Assembly: GCA_016712145.1 (NCBI GenBank)
Contig: JADJRO010000003.1
Coordinates: 806,001-870,000, forward strand
Direction: 5' to 3'
Source: Saprospiraceae bacterium
Lineage (GTDB): Bacteria > Bacteroidota > Bacteroidia > Chitinophagales > Saprospiraceae
Length of the DNA stretch: 64,000 nt
Below are positions 51,190 to 58,733 of the stretch, piece by piece. A model generated the notes under the pieces. That model did not search any database, had not been told where the DNA came from, and saw only the letters and a list, made by a program, of their open reading frames with translations. The translations under genes and the position numbers were made by a program. How positions within the stretch are numbered: the stretch's first letter is position 1; every line of letters begins with the position of its first letter.

Positions 51190-52476
51190 ATGAAAATTCA
51201 GTTGCATAGAATTGGATCATCCTTTCATAAAATAGCAGTATTAAGCAGCATCCTGTTTGGATTTGTTGGATTCCAGATATTAAAAGCGCAAACAGATTCG
51301 ATCCCTTTGAAATCTGAAACCATCAGTCAACTGACCAAGAAACTTGATTTTGAAGCGTATGGAATAATAAATTATCATGCGTTTAATTGGCAATTAGTTC
51401 CTGACAAACGCAATGAAATTGATTTTTCACAGGCAGTGATAGGTTTAGATTATCAAATCTCAGATCGATGGAAATTTACTTCTGAATTGGAATTCGAGCA
51501 CGGAGGCACTGGCGTTGCATTGGAATTTGATCCTTTAGAGGAGTTTGGAGAGTTTGAATATGAAGTTGAAAAGGGTGGTGAAATTTGGCTGGAAGAATTT
51601 AACTTATCATATCAATGGTTTGCGAATCATGCAATTTCATTTGGACGGGTTAAACTCCCCTTTGGACTTGCAACATTTTATGATGAACCAACTGAATACC
51701 GGGGCACAAGCTACAATCAATTGGAAAATACCATACTCCCTTCAAACTGGACAGAGTTTGGGATCCTCGTAAATGGCAAATTTGGTAAACATTTTAACTA
51801 TTCAATGGGGATGGTTAACGCCTTGGATGGTTCCGGTTTTAACTCAGCGAATTTTATCAAGAGAGGCAATCAAAGACGCTTTGAAACAGTCAAAATTGAA
51901 GACATTGCAGCCGTTTTGCGTTTGGATTATGAATTTCAAAAAGACCAACTTATTGGATTCTCTTTTTATTCTGGAAACAGTAGAAACAACAGGCCCAAAC
52001 CGGATTTGAATGTAAATGCACTCGTGAGTTTGGCCGAATTCCATACCTATTTTAATTTTAAATCATATAGCATAAAGTCGATGGCATTATTTGGCCATAT
52101 ACAAAATTCCGAGTTGTTGAGTCTTGCCAATAGAAATTTATCAAATAATCTCAATGTAAAACGAACACCCGTTGGCAAACAAGCTACAGGATTCAATGTG
52201 GAATTTGCTTTAAAACCACTGGCTTGGTTTACAAATTTGAATACAAAAGAGTTGTATGTATTTTCCAGTTTTGATTATTTTGATACACATCAAAAAACAG
52301 AGGGCAGTATATTTAATAATCCACGTTGGAAAAGACACATTTGGACTTTTGGGATAAATTATTTTCCAACAAAATGGTTGGTTTTTAAATCCCAATTTGA
52401 AAACCAGCGTCTGGGGATTTCTGAAAAGAAATTTCAGCGAACATTTTCAATGGGATTCGCCTTTAATTTTTCTTAA
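51190..52476 (+). CDS. Outer-membrane porin-like beta-barrel protein
   Basis: 428 aa. It has a signal peptide (about residues 1-34, ending LKA). Alternating strands dominate: AVIGLDYQISDRWKFTSELE, AVLRLDYEFQKDQLIGFSFY and a final TFSMGFAFNFS ending in F-x-x-S. Segments such as NHAISFGRVKLPFGLATFYD resemble phosphate-selective porin (OprO/OprP-like) barrels. It is first of the porin, imelysin, di-heme run (gaps of 21 and 9 bp). Substrate unknown; co-location suggests a metal or chelate. Confidence 0.78.
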   Translation: MKIQLHRIGSSFHKIAVLSSILFGFVGFQILKAQTDSIPLKSETISQLTKKLDFEAYGIINYHAFNWQLVPDKRNEIDFSQAVIGLDYQISDRWKFTSELEFEHGGTGVALEFDPLEEFGEFEYEVEKGGEIWLEEFNLSYQWFANHAISFGRVKLPFGLATFYDEPTEYRGTSYNQLENTILPSNWTEFGILVNGKFGKHFNYSMGMVNALDGSGFNSANFIKRGNQRRFETVKIEDIAAVLRLDYEFQKDQLIGFSFYSGNSRNNRPKPDLNVNALVSLAEFHTYFNFKSYSIKSMALFGHIQNSELLSLANRNLSNNLNVKRTPVGKQATGFNVEFALKPLAWFTNLNTKELYVFSSFDYFDTHQKTEGSIFNNPRWKRHIWTFGINYFPTKWLVFKSQFENQRLGISEKKFQRTFSMGFAFNFS

Positions 52477-52497
52477 TAATTATAATTAAATAAAAAG

Positions 52498-53559
52498 ATG
52501 ATAACTACTCAAATAAAATATTTAGTGTGCTTTGGAATATTCTTTTCGATCGTTTCCTGTTCGGATGAACCGATCAAACCGCAATCAAATTATAGTGAAG
52601 TATTAAAAGCTGAAACAAATCAAGTGATCATAGGTACATATTATGATCTAAATGAAAAAGCAAGTTTACTTTCATTGCGTTGTGATGAATTTTCTTCAAA
52701 TAAAACACAAGCACACCTGGATCTGATGCGGCAACTTTGGCGTGATGCAAGAAAACCATGGGAACAATCTGAGGGCTTTTTGTTTGGTCCTGTAGACATT
52801 CAGGGGATTGATCCATCCATTGATTCCTGGCCTGTAAACGTAATTGATTTGGATGCCGTATTGGCAAGCAGTGATCCGTTGACTAAAGAATACTTGGATG
52901 GATTGGAAGGAACCCTCAAAGGATTTCATACACTTGAATATTTGTTGTTTGGAATCAATGGAAATAAAACAGTTCAGGAATTCACAGACCGGCAAATTGA
53001 ATATTTAAAAGCATGTGCGCAAAGTTTAAAAGGAGAAACCAGCAAATTACACACAGCTTGGGTAAGTGGCCCAAATCCTTATGGAACGATTTTAAAAACA
53101 GCCGGGGAGCCTTCAAATCAAGTGTATCTATCTCAAAAATCAGCTTTGCAAGAATTGGTTGATGGAATTATCACCATCGCTGATGAAGTAGGCAATGGTA
53201 AAATCAATGATCCCTTTGTTAGGAATAATATCACTTTGGAAGAAAGTCGATTTTCTGCAAATTCTAAACAAGATTTTGCAGATAATATACGAAGCATTCA
53301 AAATATTTATTTTGGATCAACAGATGGGAATTCTATTTTAAATAGTTTATCAGGCCTTGTTAAAACAAAAGATGCAGTATTGGATGCCAAAATAATCAAT
53401 CAGATTCAAGTGGCTATCACATCAATAATAAATATTCCTGGTACGTTTACAGAAGCAATTTCAGCCAATCGAGCTGCAATTCAAAATGCACAAGATCAGG
53501 TCAGACAACTTCAGTTAATCCTAGAAAGCGAATTAAAACCATTATTTGATAAACTCTAA
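52498..53559 (+). CDS. Imelysin (M75) family lipoprotein
   Basis: 353 aa. A lipoprotein signal ends FFSIVSC. Imelysin motifs are clear: EQSEGFLFGPVDIQGIDPSI near 100, and the GxHxxE site in GTLKGFHTLEYLLFGINGN (about residues 138-156). The C-terminal part has the helices typical of the four-helix-bundle fold. Imelysins (ICMP, IrpA, EfeO relatives) bind or process iron at the cell surface. The gene is between the porin and di-heme genes with 21- and 9-bp spacings, a common iron-regulated set in Bacteroidota. Confidence 0.9.
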   Translation: MITTQIKYLVCFGIFFSIVSCSDEPIKPQSNYSEVLKAETNQVIIGTYYDLNEKASLLSLRCDEFSSNKTQAHLDLMRQLWRDARKPWEQSEGFLFGPVDIQGIDPSIDSWPVNVIDLDAVLASSDPLTKEYLDGLEGTLKGFHTLEYLLFGINGNKTVQEFTDRQIEYLKACAQSLKGETSKLHTAWVSGPNPYGTILKTAGEPSNQVYLSQKSALQELVDGIITIADEVGNGKINDPFVRNNITLEESRFSANSKQDFADNIRSIQNIYFGSTDGNSILNSLSGLVKTKDAVLDAKIINQIQVAITSIINIPGTFTEAISANRAAIQNAQDQVRQLQLILESELKPLFDKL

Positions 53560-53568
53560 AATAAATAC

Positions 53569-54927
53569 ATGCCACAAAAAGAATTTTGGATACTCACATT
53601 TGCAATTGGGTGCTTATTAAGCTGTAAAGAAAACGAAGAAGAAACGCTAAATATATTGGCAGGAGGGAAGACAACTGTATTTGTGGAAAATTCAAATTCA
53701 TTTCAGTTTCCAGCCCCTAATCTAACCATTGAAGAATTGGAGCAACATCGATTGGGCGATCAAGCCTTTGAAGCAATTTTTGTTACCGCACCTGCAACGA
53801 ATAATAGCGGATTGGGCCCCTTGTTTAATCAAAGTGCATGTGCATCTTGTCATCCAAAAAACGGACGCTCCGTTTTTTCTGATAATCCCGGGGATCTGGC
53901 TGGTTTATTGTTTAGATTGAGTATTACTGGAAAAGGTCCGCATGGTGAACCGCTTGCTGTTCCAGGGTTTGGAGGACAACTTCAAACAAAAGCCAACTTA
54001 GGCAAACAAGCAGAAGCATTTGTAAATTATCAGTTCAAGTTTATCAATGGAACTTTTGACGATGGGGAATTGTATGAACTGCGTCAAGCCATTTTCAGTT
54101 TAACCAATTCGTATATTCCAATTCCAGGTGGAACCCTTATTTCTCCTAGGATGGCCCCACCTGTTTTTGGTTTAGGTTTATTGGAGTTTATATCGGAATC
54201 TGAAATTTTAAAAAACGAGGATATTCAGGATTCCAATGGAGATGGTATTTCCGGTAAAGCCAATTGGGTGTGGGATTTTCAAAAATCAAGCATGCAGATT
54301 GGAAGGTTTGGTTGGAAAGCCGGTCAACCTGATTTGGTACAACAAGCAGCAGCTGCTTACAATGAAGATATGGGAGTGACAAACATCCTGTTTAAATCCG
54401 AATCATCTACCGGACAACTGCAACAAGATAGTTTGAAGGATGATCCGGAAATTGATCAGGAACTATTAGAGCAAACTGCATTTTATACACGGTCCTTAGC
54501 AGTTCCAGCGCCTCGTAATCAAACAGATCCAACGATTCAAAATGGAAAAAGACTTTTTATAAAAATAGGTTGTGAAAAATGTCACCTTTCAAATTTTAAA
54601 ACCGGAATCAGTCCATTTTTATTTTTAAGCAATCAATCGATTCAGCCTTATACAGATTTATTAGTACACGACATGGGAGATGCTTTGTCAGACGGCAGAC
54701 CTGATTTTAATGCATCCGGAAACGAATGGCGAACGCCACCCTTATGGGGAATTGGTTTAACCTTATTGGTAAATGGCCATACCCATTTTTTGCATGATGG
54801 CCGGGCCAGAAATCTCCAGGAAGCCATCCTTTGGCATGAAGGAGAAGCTAAATCAAGTCGGGATCAATTTAAAAAGTTGGACAAATCAGAACGCAGCGCA
54901 ATCTTAAAATTTATTTTATCTCTTTAA
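53569..54927 (+). CDS. Di-heme oxidoredictase (DUF1111) family protein
   Basis: 452 aa. It has a lipoprotein-type signal (FAIGCLLSC). Two CxxCH heme sites are present: NQSACASCHPKNGRSVFSD at about 90 and KIGCEKCHLSNFKTGISP at about 335, and a further motif GLLEFISESEIL and NGHTHFLHDGRARNLQEAIL near the C-terminus. This matches the 'thiol oxidoreductase'/di-heme peroxidase-like family that pairs with imelysin genes. It probably handles redox at the periplasmic or surface side. It ends the operon and is followed by 8-bp repeats. Confidence 0.9.
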   Translation: MPQKEFWILTFAIGCLLSCKENEEETLNILAGGKTTVFVENSNSFQFPAPNLTIEELEQHRLGDQAFEAIFVTAPATNNSGLGPLFNQSACASCHPKNGRSVFSDNPGDLAGLLFRLSITGKGPHGEPLAVPGFGGQLQTKANLGKQAEAFVNYQFKFINGTFDDGELYELRQAIFSLTNSYIPIPGGTLISPRMAPPVFGLGLLEFISESEILKNEDIQDSNGDGISGKANWVWDFQKSSMQIGRFGWKAGQPDLVQQAAAAYNEDMGVTNILFKSESSTGQLQQDSLKDDPEIDQELLEQTAFYTRSLAVPAPRNQTDPTIQNGKRLFIKIGCEKCHLSNFKTGISPFLFLSNQSIQPYTDLLVHDMGDALSDGRPDFNASGNEWRTPPLWGIGLTLLVNGHTHFLHDGRARNLQEAILWHEGEAKSSRDQFKKLDKSERSAILKFILSL

Positions 54928-55000
54928 TTAGCTAATTAGCTAATTAGCTAATTAGCTAATTAGCTGATAAGCTGACAAGCTAATAAGCTAAAAAGCTAAT
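54926..55000. repeat. 8-bp-period tandem repeat (AGCTAATT type)
   Basis: In register: AGCTAATT x4, AGCTGATA, AGCTGACA, AGCTAATA, AGCTAAAA, AGCTAATT. The first base touches the stop codon of the di-heme gene. It is the same unit family as 37253. Confidence 0.9.
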
Positions 55001-55030
55001 TTAATAATTCCTCCCTTCCAACTTTTCTCA

Positions 55031-55063
55031 CTTAACAGCTTAATAGCTTAACAGCTTATCAGC
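55031..55063. repeat. 8-bp-period tandem repeat (CTTAACAG type)
   Basis: CTTAACAG, CTTAATAG, CTTAACAG, CTTATCAG, followed by C. The same units as 37309, including CTTAATAG. Confidence 0.85.
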
Positions 55064-55143
55064 TACTGTTCATCTTATACATTAAAATAATTTTTAATAC
55101 AAAAAATACCATTTTGAATAGATCAGGATGATGATATTATTTC

Positions 55144-55374
55144 TACTTTTGCCATTGCCTAGGGGCATCGTATGCCCCGGCTAAACCAAAACTTAAACCA
55201 TATATCTAAAATGCTAGCAGGGTAAGGGTTGGTAAAGCATAGGCACTATTATTTAAACCAATCTGTCCTGTGAATGATTCTCATCAGCACAAAGGTTGCT
55301 TATTGTCCTTCCGGATTGTATTGGTTGTTTATACTAAACCATTATTATTATTTTTAACATATTAAACCAATACC
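55144..55374 (+). promoter_or_regulatory. Long structured leader upstream of the exosortase-linked genes
   Basis: A -7 box TACTTTTG (55144-55151) is followed by a 7-bp stem GGGGCAT/ATGCCCC with loop CGT (55162-55178). About 200 further bases follow before the ATG at 55375, with no gene. A leader of about 217 nt beginning with a GC-rich hairpin is unusual here. It may be a regulatory 5' UTR; no known riboswitch class is recognised. Confidence 0.45.
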
Positions 55375-55758
55375 ATGAATAATTTACTTAAATTGCTTGC
55401 GTTCGTGTGTATAGCCTTAATGGCCAATGCATCCACCGCACAGGCAATCCGACCAGCTACCGTTACGATTGATGGTCTCATTATCCTGGATAATAGTATT
55501 CCTGATTTAGCATCTGACTATGTTGCAGATATTACCAATCTGAATATTACTTCCTGGCAGGGAGCCAACACGTTTTTCCAAAAATATTTGGACAGAACAA
55601 ATGGACGTGGAATTAACATTAGTTTCGATTTACCAAATCGTAAAATGTACATTTCAATTGATGTTGCTAACCAATATGTGGTGCCATTATCTCACGAACC
55701 ACTTACCGTTTCAAGTTTCAATGAATTCTTCCGTGCGGTTCATGAAGGTCGCATCTAA
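55375..55758 (+). CDS. Secreted protein upstream of the exosortase system
   Basis: 127 aa. It has a signal peptide (MNNLLKLLAFVCIALMANAS TAQA, cleavage about residue 24). The mature protein has a repeated Ile/Val and Asp/Asn pattern (VTIDGLIILDNSIPDLASDY, GINISFDLPNRKMYISIDVA) and no cysteines. I do not recognise the family. It lies upstream of the IPTL-type protein (31 bp) and after a long leader, so it may be the first member of the same operon and a partner or structural component of the sorted surface layer. Confidence 0.6.
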   Translation: MNNLLKLLAFVCIALMANASTAQAIRPATVTIDGLIILDNSIPDLASDYVADITNLNITSWQGANTFFQKYLDRTNGRGINISFDLPNRKMYISIDVANQYVVPLSHEPLTVSSFNEFFRAVHEGRI

Positions 55759-55788
55759 TTTTATCAATAGTTAAAAACTCAATAAATC

Positions 55789-56516
55789 ATGAAAAAATTA
55801 CTTTTATTTATATGTTGTATTGTCCTGAGTAAAGCTGCTTTTGCACAGTGTACAACGGTGGATCTGGATTATTTCCAATTTTCACTTCAATGAACGGACA
55901 AAAACCTACTGCTTATACTTGCGACACATTCCGTGCTTCTGGATTAACTGGTCAAACAGGGGTTCCATTAACTACTGGTGCATCTTCATGTCCAGGTGGT
56001 ACATGTACTAACCCAGGGTATTTTGCTCCTTATTATGAAACGTACCAATTCAAAAACACTTTATTGCAAAATCAGTGTTTGAGAATCAGCTTTACCGCTG
56101 TAAATGCTGGTGGTTGTAACATTACCTGTGCATACTTAGGTTTAGCTCCAATCTTATTGTGGACTGCTGCAGGAGCACCTTGCTACAATGCAGGTGAAAT
56201 GGGTTCTCCAGGTGGTGTTTGTATGGGTGCTGGCGTTTCTTATCAATTAGAAATTCCACCATGTTCAAACTTTACTGTATTCTTAGCCAATAACAATGGT
56301 GCAAGAGGTTCTTATAACATGAACATTACGACTCCTGCAGGTGGCGTTGCCGCTGTAGGTTGTTTAGGTGCTGAGTGTAAAAAATTGTTGACTATCGGTG
56401 GTACACCGGTTCCAACAATGACTCAGTGGGGATTATTCCTTTTCGGTTTAATTATCCTTACGTTTGCTTCTGTTGCTCTTTATAATTTTACTCAAAGAGC
56501 TTCTGTTAAGCAATAA
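55789..56516 (+). CDS. IPTL-CTERM-like exosortase target protein, frameshifted after signal peptide
   Basis: About 242 aa if joined. The ATG at 55789 gives a signal peptide MKKLLLFICCIVLSKAAFAQ, but that frame stops within 15 codons. The mature protein continues in another frame from about 55848 (YNGGSGLFPIFTSMNGQKP). One inserted base near 55849 would give AQC-YNGGSG. The mature part is Cys- and Gly-rich. The C-terminus is the sorting signal: VPTMTQWGLFLFGLIILTFA (the IPTLxxWG pattern with V, M, T, Q substitutions), a membrane helix, then basic NFTQRASVKQ. Such tails are cut and anchored by exosortase H. The exosortase gene lies 362 bp downstream. Confidence 0.8.
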
Positions 56517-56542
56517 GATATTGCATTGTTAAAATATATTTA

Positions 56543-56570
56543 AGGGCAGCTTTTTAGCTGCCCTTTTTTG
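56543..56570 (+). terminator. Rho-independent terminator after the IPTL-CTERM gene
   Basis: AGGGCAGCT (56543-56551), loop TTTT, AGCTGCCCT (56556-56564), then a T run. It ends the target gene's transcript, so the exosortase genes likely have their own promoter. Confidence 0.85.
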
Positions 56571-56601
56571 TTTTATTAGGGATATCCCTGCTTTGGATTG
56601 T

Positions 56602-56609
56602 TATTTTTG
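56602..56609 (+). promoter_or_regulatory. Bacteroidota -7 box before the exosortase operon
   Basis: TATTTTTG fits TAnnTTTG, 15 bases upstream of the ATG at 56625 and right after a terminator, so the downstream genes start their own transcript here. Confidence 0.55.
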
Positions 56610-56624
56610 CAAATTATTTTTATC

Positions 56625-56825
56625 ATGATGCAATTTCCATTTAACCGTTCTGTTTTTGATAAAGCTTTTATGATTGCTTGCGTTCTGGCAGTATTAGGAT
56701 GGGTTCTGATCTATTTAATTTGGGGTGAGTATACTACGGCTGATATCGTGTGTATGATTGTGACCGTTCCAATTTTGGCTTATTTTATTCATGTACTCTT
56801 GCTTTTCAAAGATTCCAATGATTAA
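56625..56825 (+). CDS. Small two-TM membrane protein near exosortase
   Basis: 66 aa from the ATG at 56625 (an ATG at 56628 follows immediately). Two hydrophobic segments, about residues 14-31 (KAFMIACVLAVLGWVLIYLI) and 40-58 (IVCMIVTVPILAYFIHVLLL), are joined by a short acidic GEYTTAD loop. It ends with a charged KDSND. Its location, 53 bp before the exosortase gene and behind the same -7 box, suggests it belongs to the system. Family unknown. Confidence 0.6.
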   Translation: MMQFPFNRSVFDKAFMIACVLAVLGWVLIYLIWGEYTTADIVCMIVTVPILAYFIHVLLLFKDSND

Positions 56826-56878
56826 TTTGTTTATTTCATTTAAATCGATTCCCTAAAAATCTAAACCATTAATTTGCA

Positions 56879-57409
56879 ATGTCCTATTTAAAAATTTGGT
56901 GGCAGTCTAAATCACCCATCAGCCGGTTCTTGATAGGGTTTATAGGTTTAATGCTTGCTTTTTATGTATTTTATTATTCTCCGATCTATGAAAAATACAT
57001 AATGGATTCATTGCTTTCTGTTCAAGCCAGGCTTTCAAATTCCATATTAAATTTACTAGGGTTTGATACAGATACCAGTGGAGACATAATAGCAGGTTCT
57101 GATTTTAGAGTCAGTATTAAAAATGGATGTGATGGGATTGAAGCAACTGCATTATATGTTTGTGCGATATTGGCTTTTCCATTTGTTTCTTTCCGGTCAA
57201 AACTCAAAGGACTATTCTTTGGTGTTCTTACATTATCTGTTTTAAATTTATTCCGAATTGCAGGTCTGTATCTTGCAGGTGTTTACTGGAAGTCTGCCTT
57301 TGAATTTTTACATTTACATGGTGGGGTGATCGTTTTTACCATGATTGCAATTCTTCTGTGGCTGATTTGGGTATCTCAAATAAAATCTCACTTCGATCAA
57401 AAGTCATGA
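56879..57409 (+). CDS. Exosortase/archaeosortase-family transpeptidase (XrtH-like)
   Basis: 176 aa, multi-pass membrane protein. The catalytic residues of the exosortase family are in place: Cys84 in SIKNGCDGIEATALYVCAIL, Arg126 in LSVLNLFRIAGLYLAGVYW, and His147 (with His145 nearby) in FEFLHLHGGVIVFTMIAILL. The first helix is at about 18-34 (FLIGFIGLMLAFYVFYY). The short length fits the minimal exosortase type. It cuts C-terminal sorting signals in the membrane; the IPTL-type target lies upstream. XrtH assignment rests on that target's IPTLxxWG-like motif. The stop overlaps the next gene (ATGA at 57406). Confidence 0.88.
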   Translation: MSYLKIWWQSKSPISRFLIGFIGLMLAFYVFYYSPIYEKYIMDSLLSVQARLSNSILNLLGFDTDTSGDIIAGSDFRVSIKNGCDGIEATALYVCAILAFPFVSFRSKLKGLFFGVLTLSVLNLFRIAGLYLAGVYWKSAFEFLHLHGGVIVFTMIAILLWLIWVSQIKSHFDQKS

Positions 57410-58068
57410 GTGGAGTCCTGAAATTCATCGTGTTCTGTCTATTGTTGTATACAGCCTTTATGTTGCTGTTAAAAGTACCTATGATCGAGTCAGGTATTAA
57501 TTCAGGATTCAGAAATTCTGTTGAATGGCTATTGCAACAAGCATTTCCAGAAGCTTATATTGAGACGCAAAACTTTGTAGATGCAAACAATCAGATGGAT
57601 CCAAATAGTTTTTATCTCGTATACGGGAATCCTAAGACAATTGCTGAAGAAGAAGCTTATGCAGCCCAACAACAATTAAAGGAATATAAAATTTCAACCT
57701 TCTCATTTCAGTTTTTCATATTTCAAATGTTTGTTGTTCCGTTTGTGTTTCTGTTTGCTATCTTTTTGGCAAGTCCCATTGATTGGAAAAAGAAATTGAT
57801 CAATACTGGATTTGCTGCACTTGCGTTATTGACTTTAATTCTTTTAAAAACGCTTTTACTTACCTTGTTCTCAATAGCCAATACGCAAATTGGTATTTAT
57901 ACATTGTCCGAATCTCAACTCTCTTGGGTATTTCATATTATTTCTGCAATGACACTTGGATTTAGTGTGATGTTTGTTTTTTGCATTTGGCTGCTCCTGG
58001 GATTTCGAAATTCGAAATTCAACTCCTTGTTTTCAAATTATATTAATCAATTTAAAAATGAAGCCTAG
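57406..58068 (+). CDS. Exosortase-associated membrane protein
   Basis: 220 aa from the ATG at 57406, overlapping the exosortase stop by 4 bases. Hydrophobic segments: about 5-23 (KFIVFCLLLYTAFMLLLKVP), 102-122, 131-149 (FAALALLTLILLKTLLLTLF) and 175-195 (SAMTLGFSVMFVFCIWLLLG). A loop of about 75 residues after the first segment contains NQMDPNSFYLVYGNPKTIAE. Exosortase H genes commonly have a conserved membrane partner of this size and layout, and this fills that place. It probably helps recognition or transfer of the target; activity is not known. It overlaps the next gene by 11 bases. Confidence 0.7.
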   Translation: MSGVLKFIVFCLLLYTAFMLLLKVPMIESGINSGFRNSVEWLLQQAFPEAYIETQNFVDANNQMDPNSFYLVYGNPKTIAEEEAYAAQQQLKEYKISTFSFQFFIFQMFVVPFVFLFAIFLASPIDWKKKLINTGFAALALLTLILLKTLLLTLFSIANTQIGIYTLSESQLSWVFHIISAMTLGFSVMFVFCIWLLLGFRNSKFNSLFSNYINQFKNEA

Positions 58069-58621
58069 TTTTCTATTTGCATTTTGCCTTTTAATACTGA
58101 TGGCCTGTTCGACCACACAAAAACCATTCTCAAATTTAAAAGCAGAAGATTGCAGTCAATTTATTTTTGGACGGATCGAATCCAGAAGACAACTGACTGA
58201 AGCTGATAAAAAAGCATTACTTGAAAAGGGTTTAAGAATTCAAGAAGTAATTTTGGACAATTTTTATCTGGGATCCTGGAATCAAAAATGGGCTCAAACA
58301 GATTTGGAAAAAACGAACATCCGTTCGTTAAATCCATTTGGCTTTCAGGATAAATTAGCTTCCGGTTTAAATGTAACGGATTTAAAAAAATTGGTTGAAT
58401 CTCCCGGGAAAAGTATCATTTTACTACAAACCATTACCACCGTTGATTCTACGGAATGGAGTGCTTTTGGCGAATTGATTTTTCATAAGGATTACTTCTA
58501 TAGATTGGTAGTGCCACATCAAAATTTAATGGATCTCATCCAGTATCCTTGTTTGCGTATGATGAGTATCGTAAAAGAGAATTATGAACCCGATGACCAA
58601 TCTTTTAACCCTAAGAAATAA
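58058..58621 (+). CDS. Lipoprotein of the exosortase operon, function unknown
   Basis: 187 aa from the ATG at 58058, overlapping the previous gene by 11 bases. Lipobox LILMACSTTQ (Cys17). The mature region has no recognised domain; strands such as SIILLQTITTVDSTEWSAFG suggest a compact beta/alpha fold. It ends with an acidic tail (NYEPDDQSFNPKK). Being translationally coupled to the exosortase genes it may be a surface or periplasmic accessory of the sorted protein. Nothing further can be said. Confidence 0.6.
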   Translation: MKPSFLFAFCLLILMACSTTQKPFSNLKAEDCSQFIFGRIESRRQLTEADKKALLEKGLRIQEVILDNFYLGSWNQKWAQTDLEKTNIRSLNPFGFQDKLASGLNVTDLKKLVESPGKSIILLQTITTVDSTEWSAFGELIFHKDYFYRLVVPHQNLMDLIQYPCLRMMSIVKENYEPDDQSFNPKK

Positions 58622-58733
58622 GTTATAGCCTTCTGATCCACGCATTTTTGTCAGCTTTTACGGCTGATTTCTGATTGTTTTTCTGATTTCAATAGTTTGG
58701 TTATCTTTAATACTACTAATTAACATTTATTAA

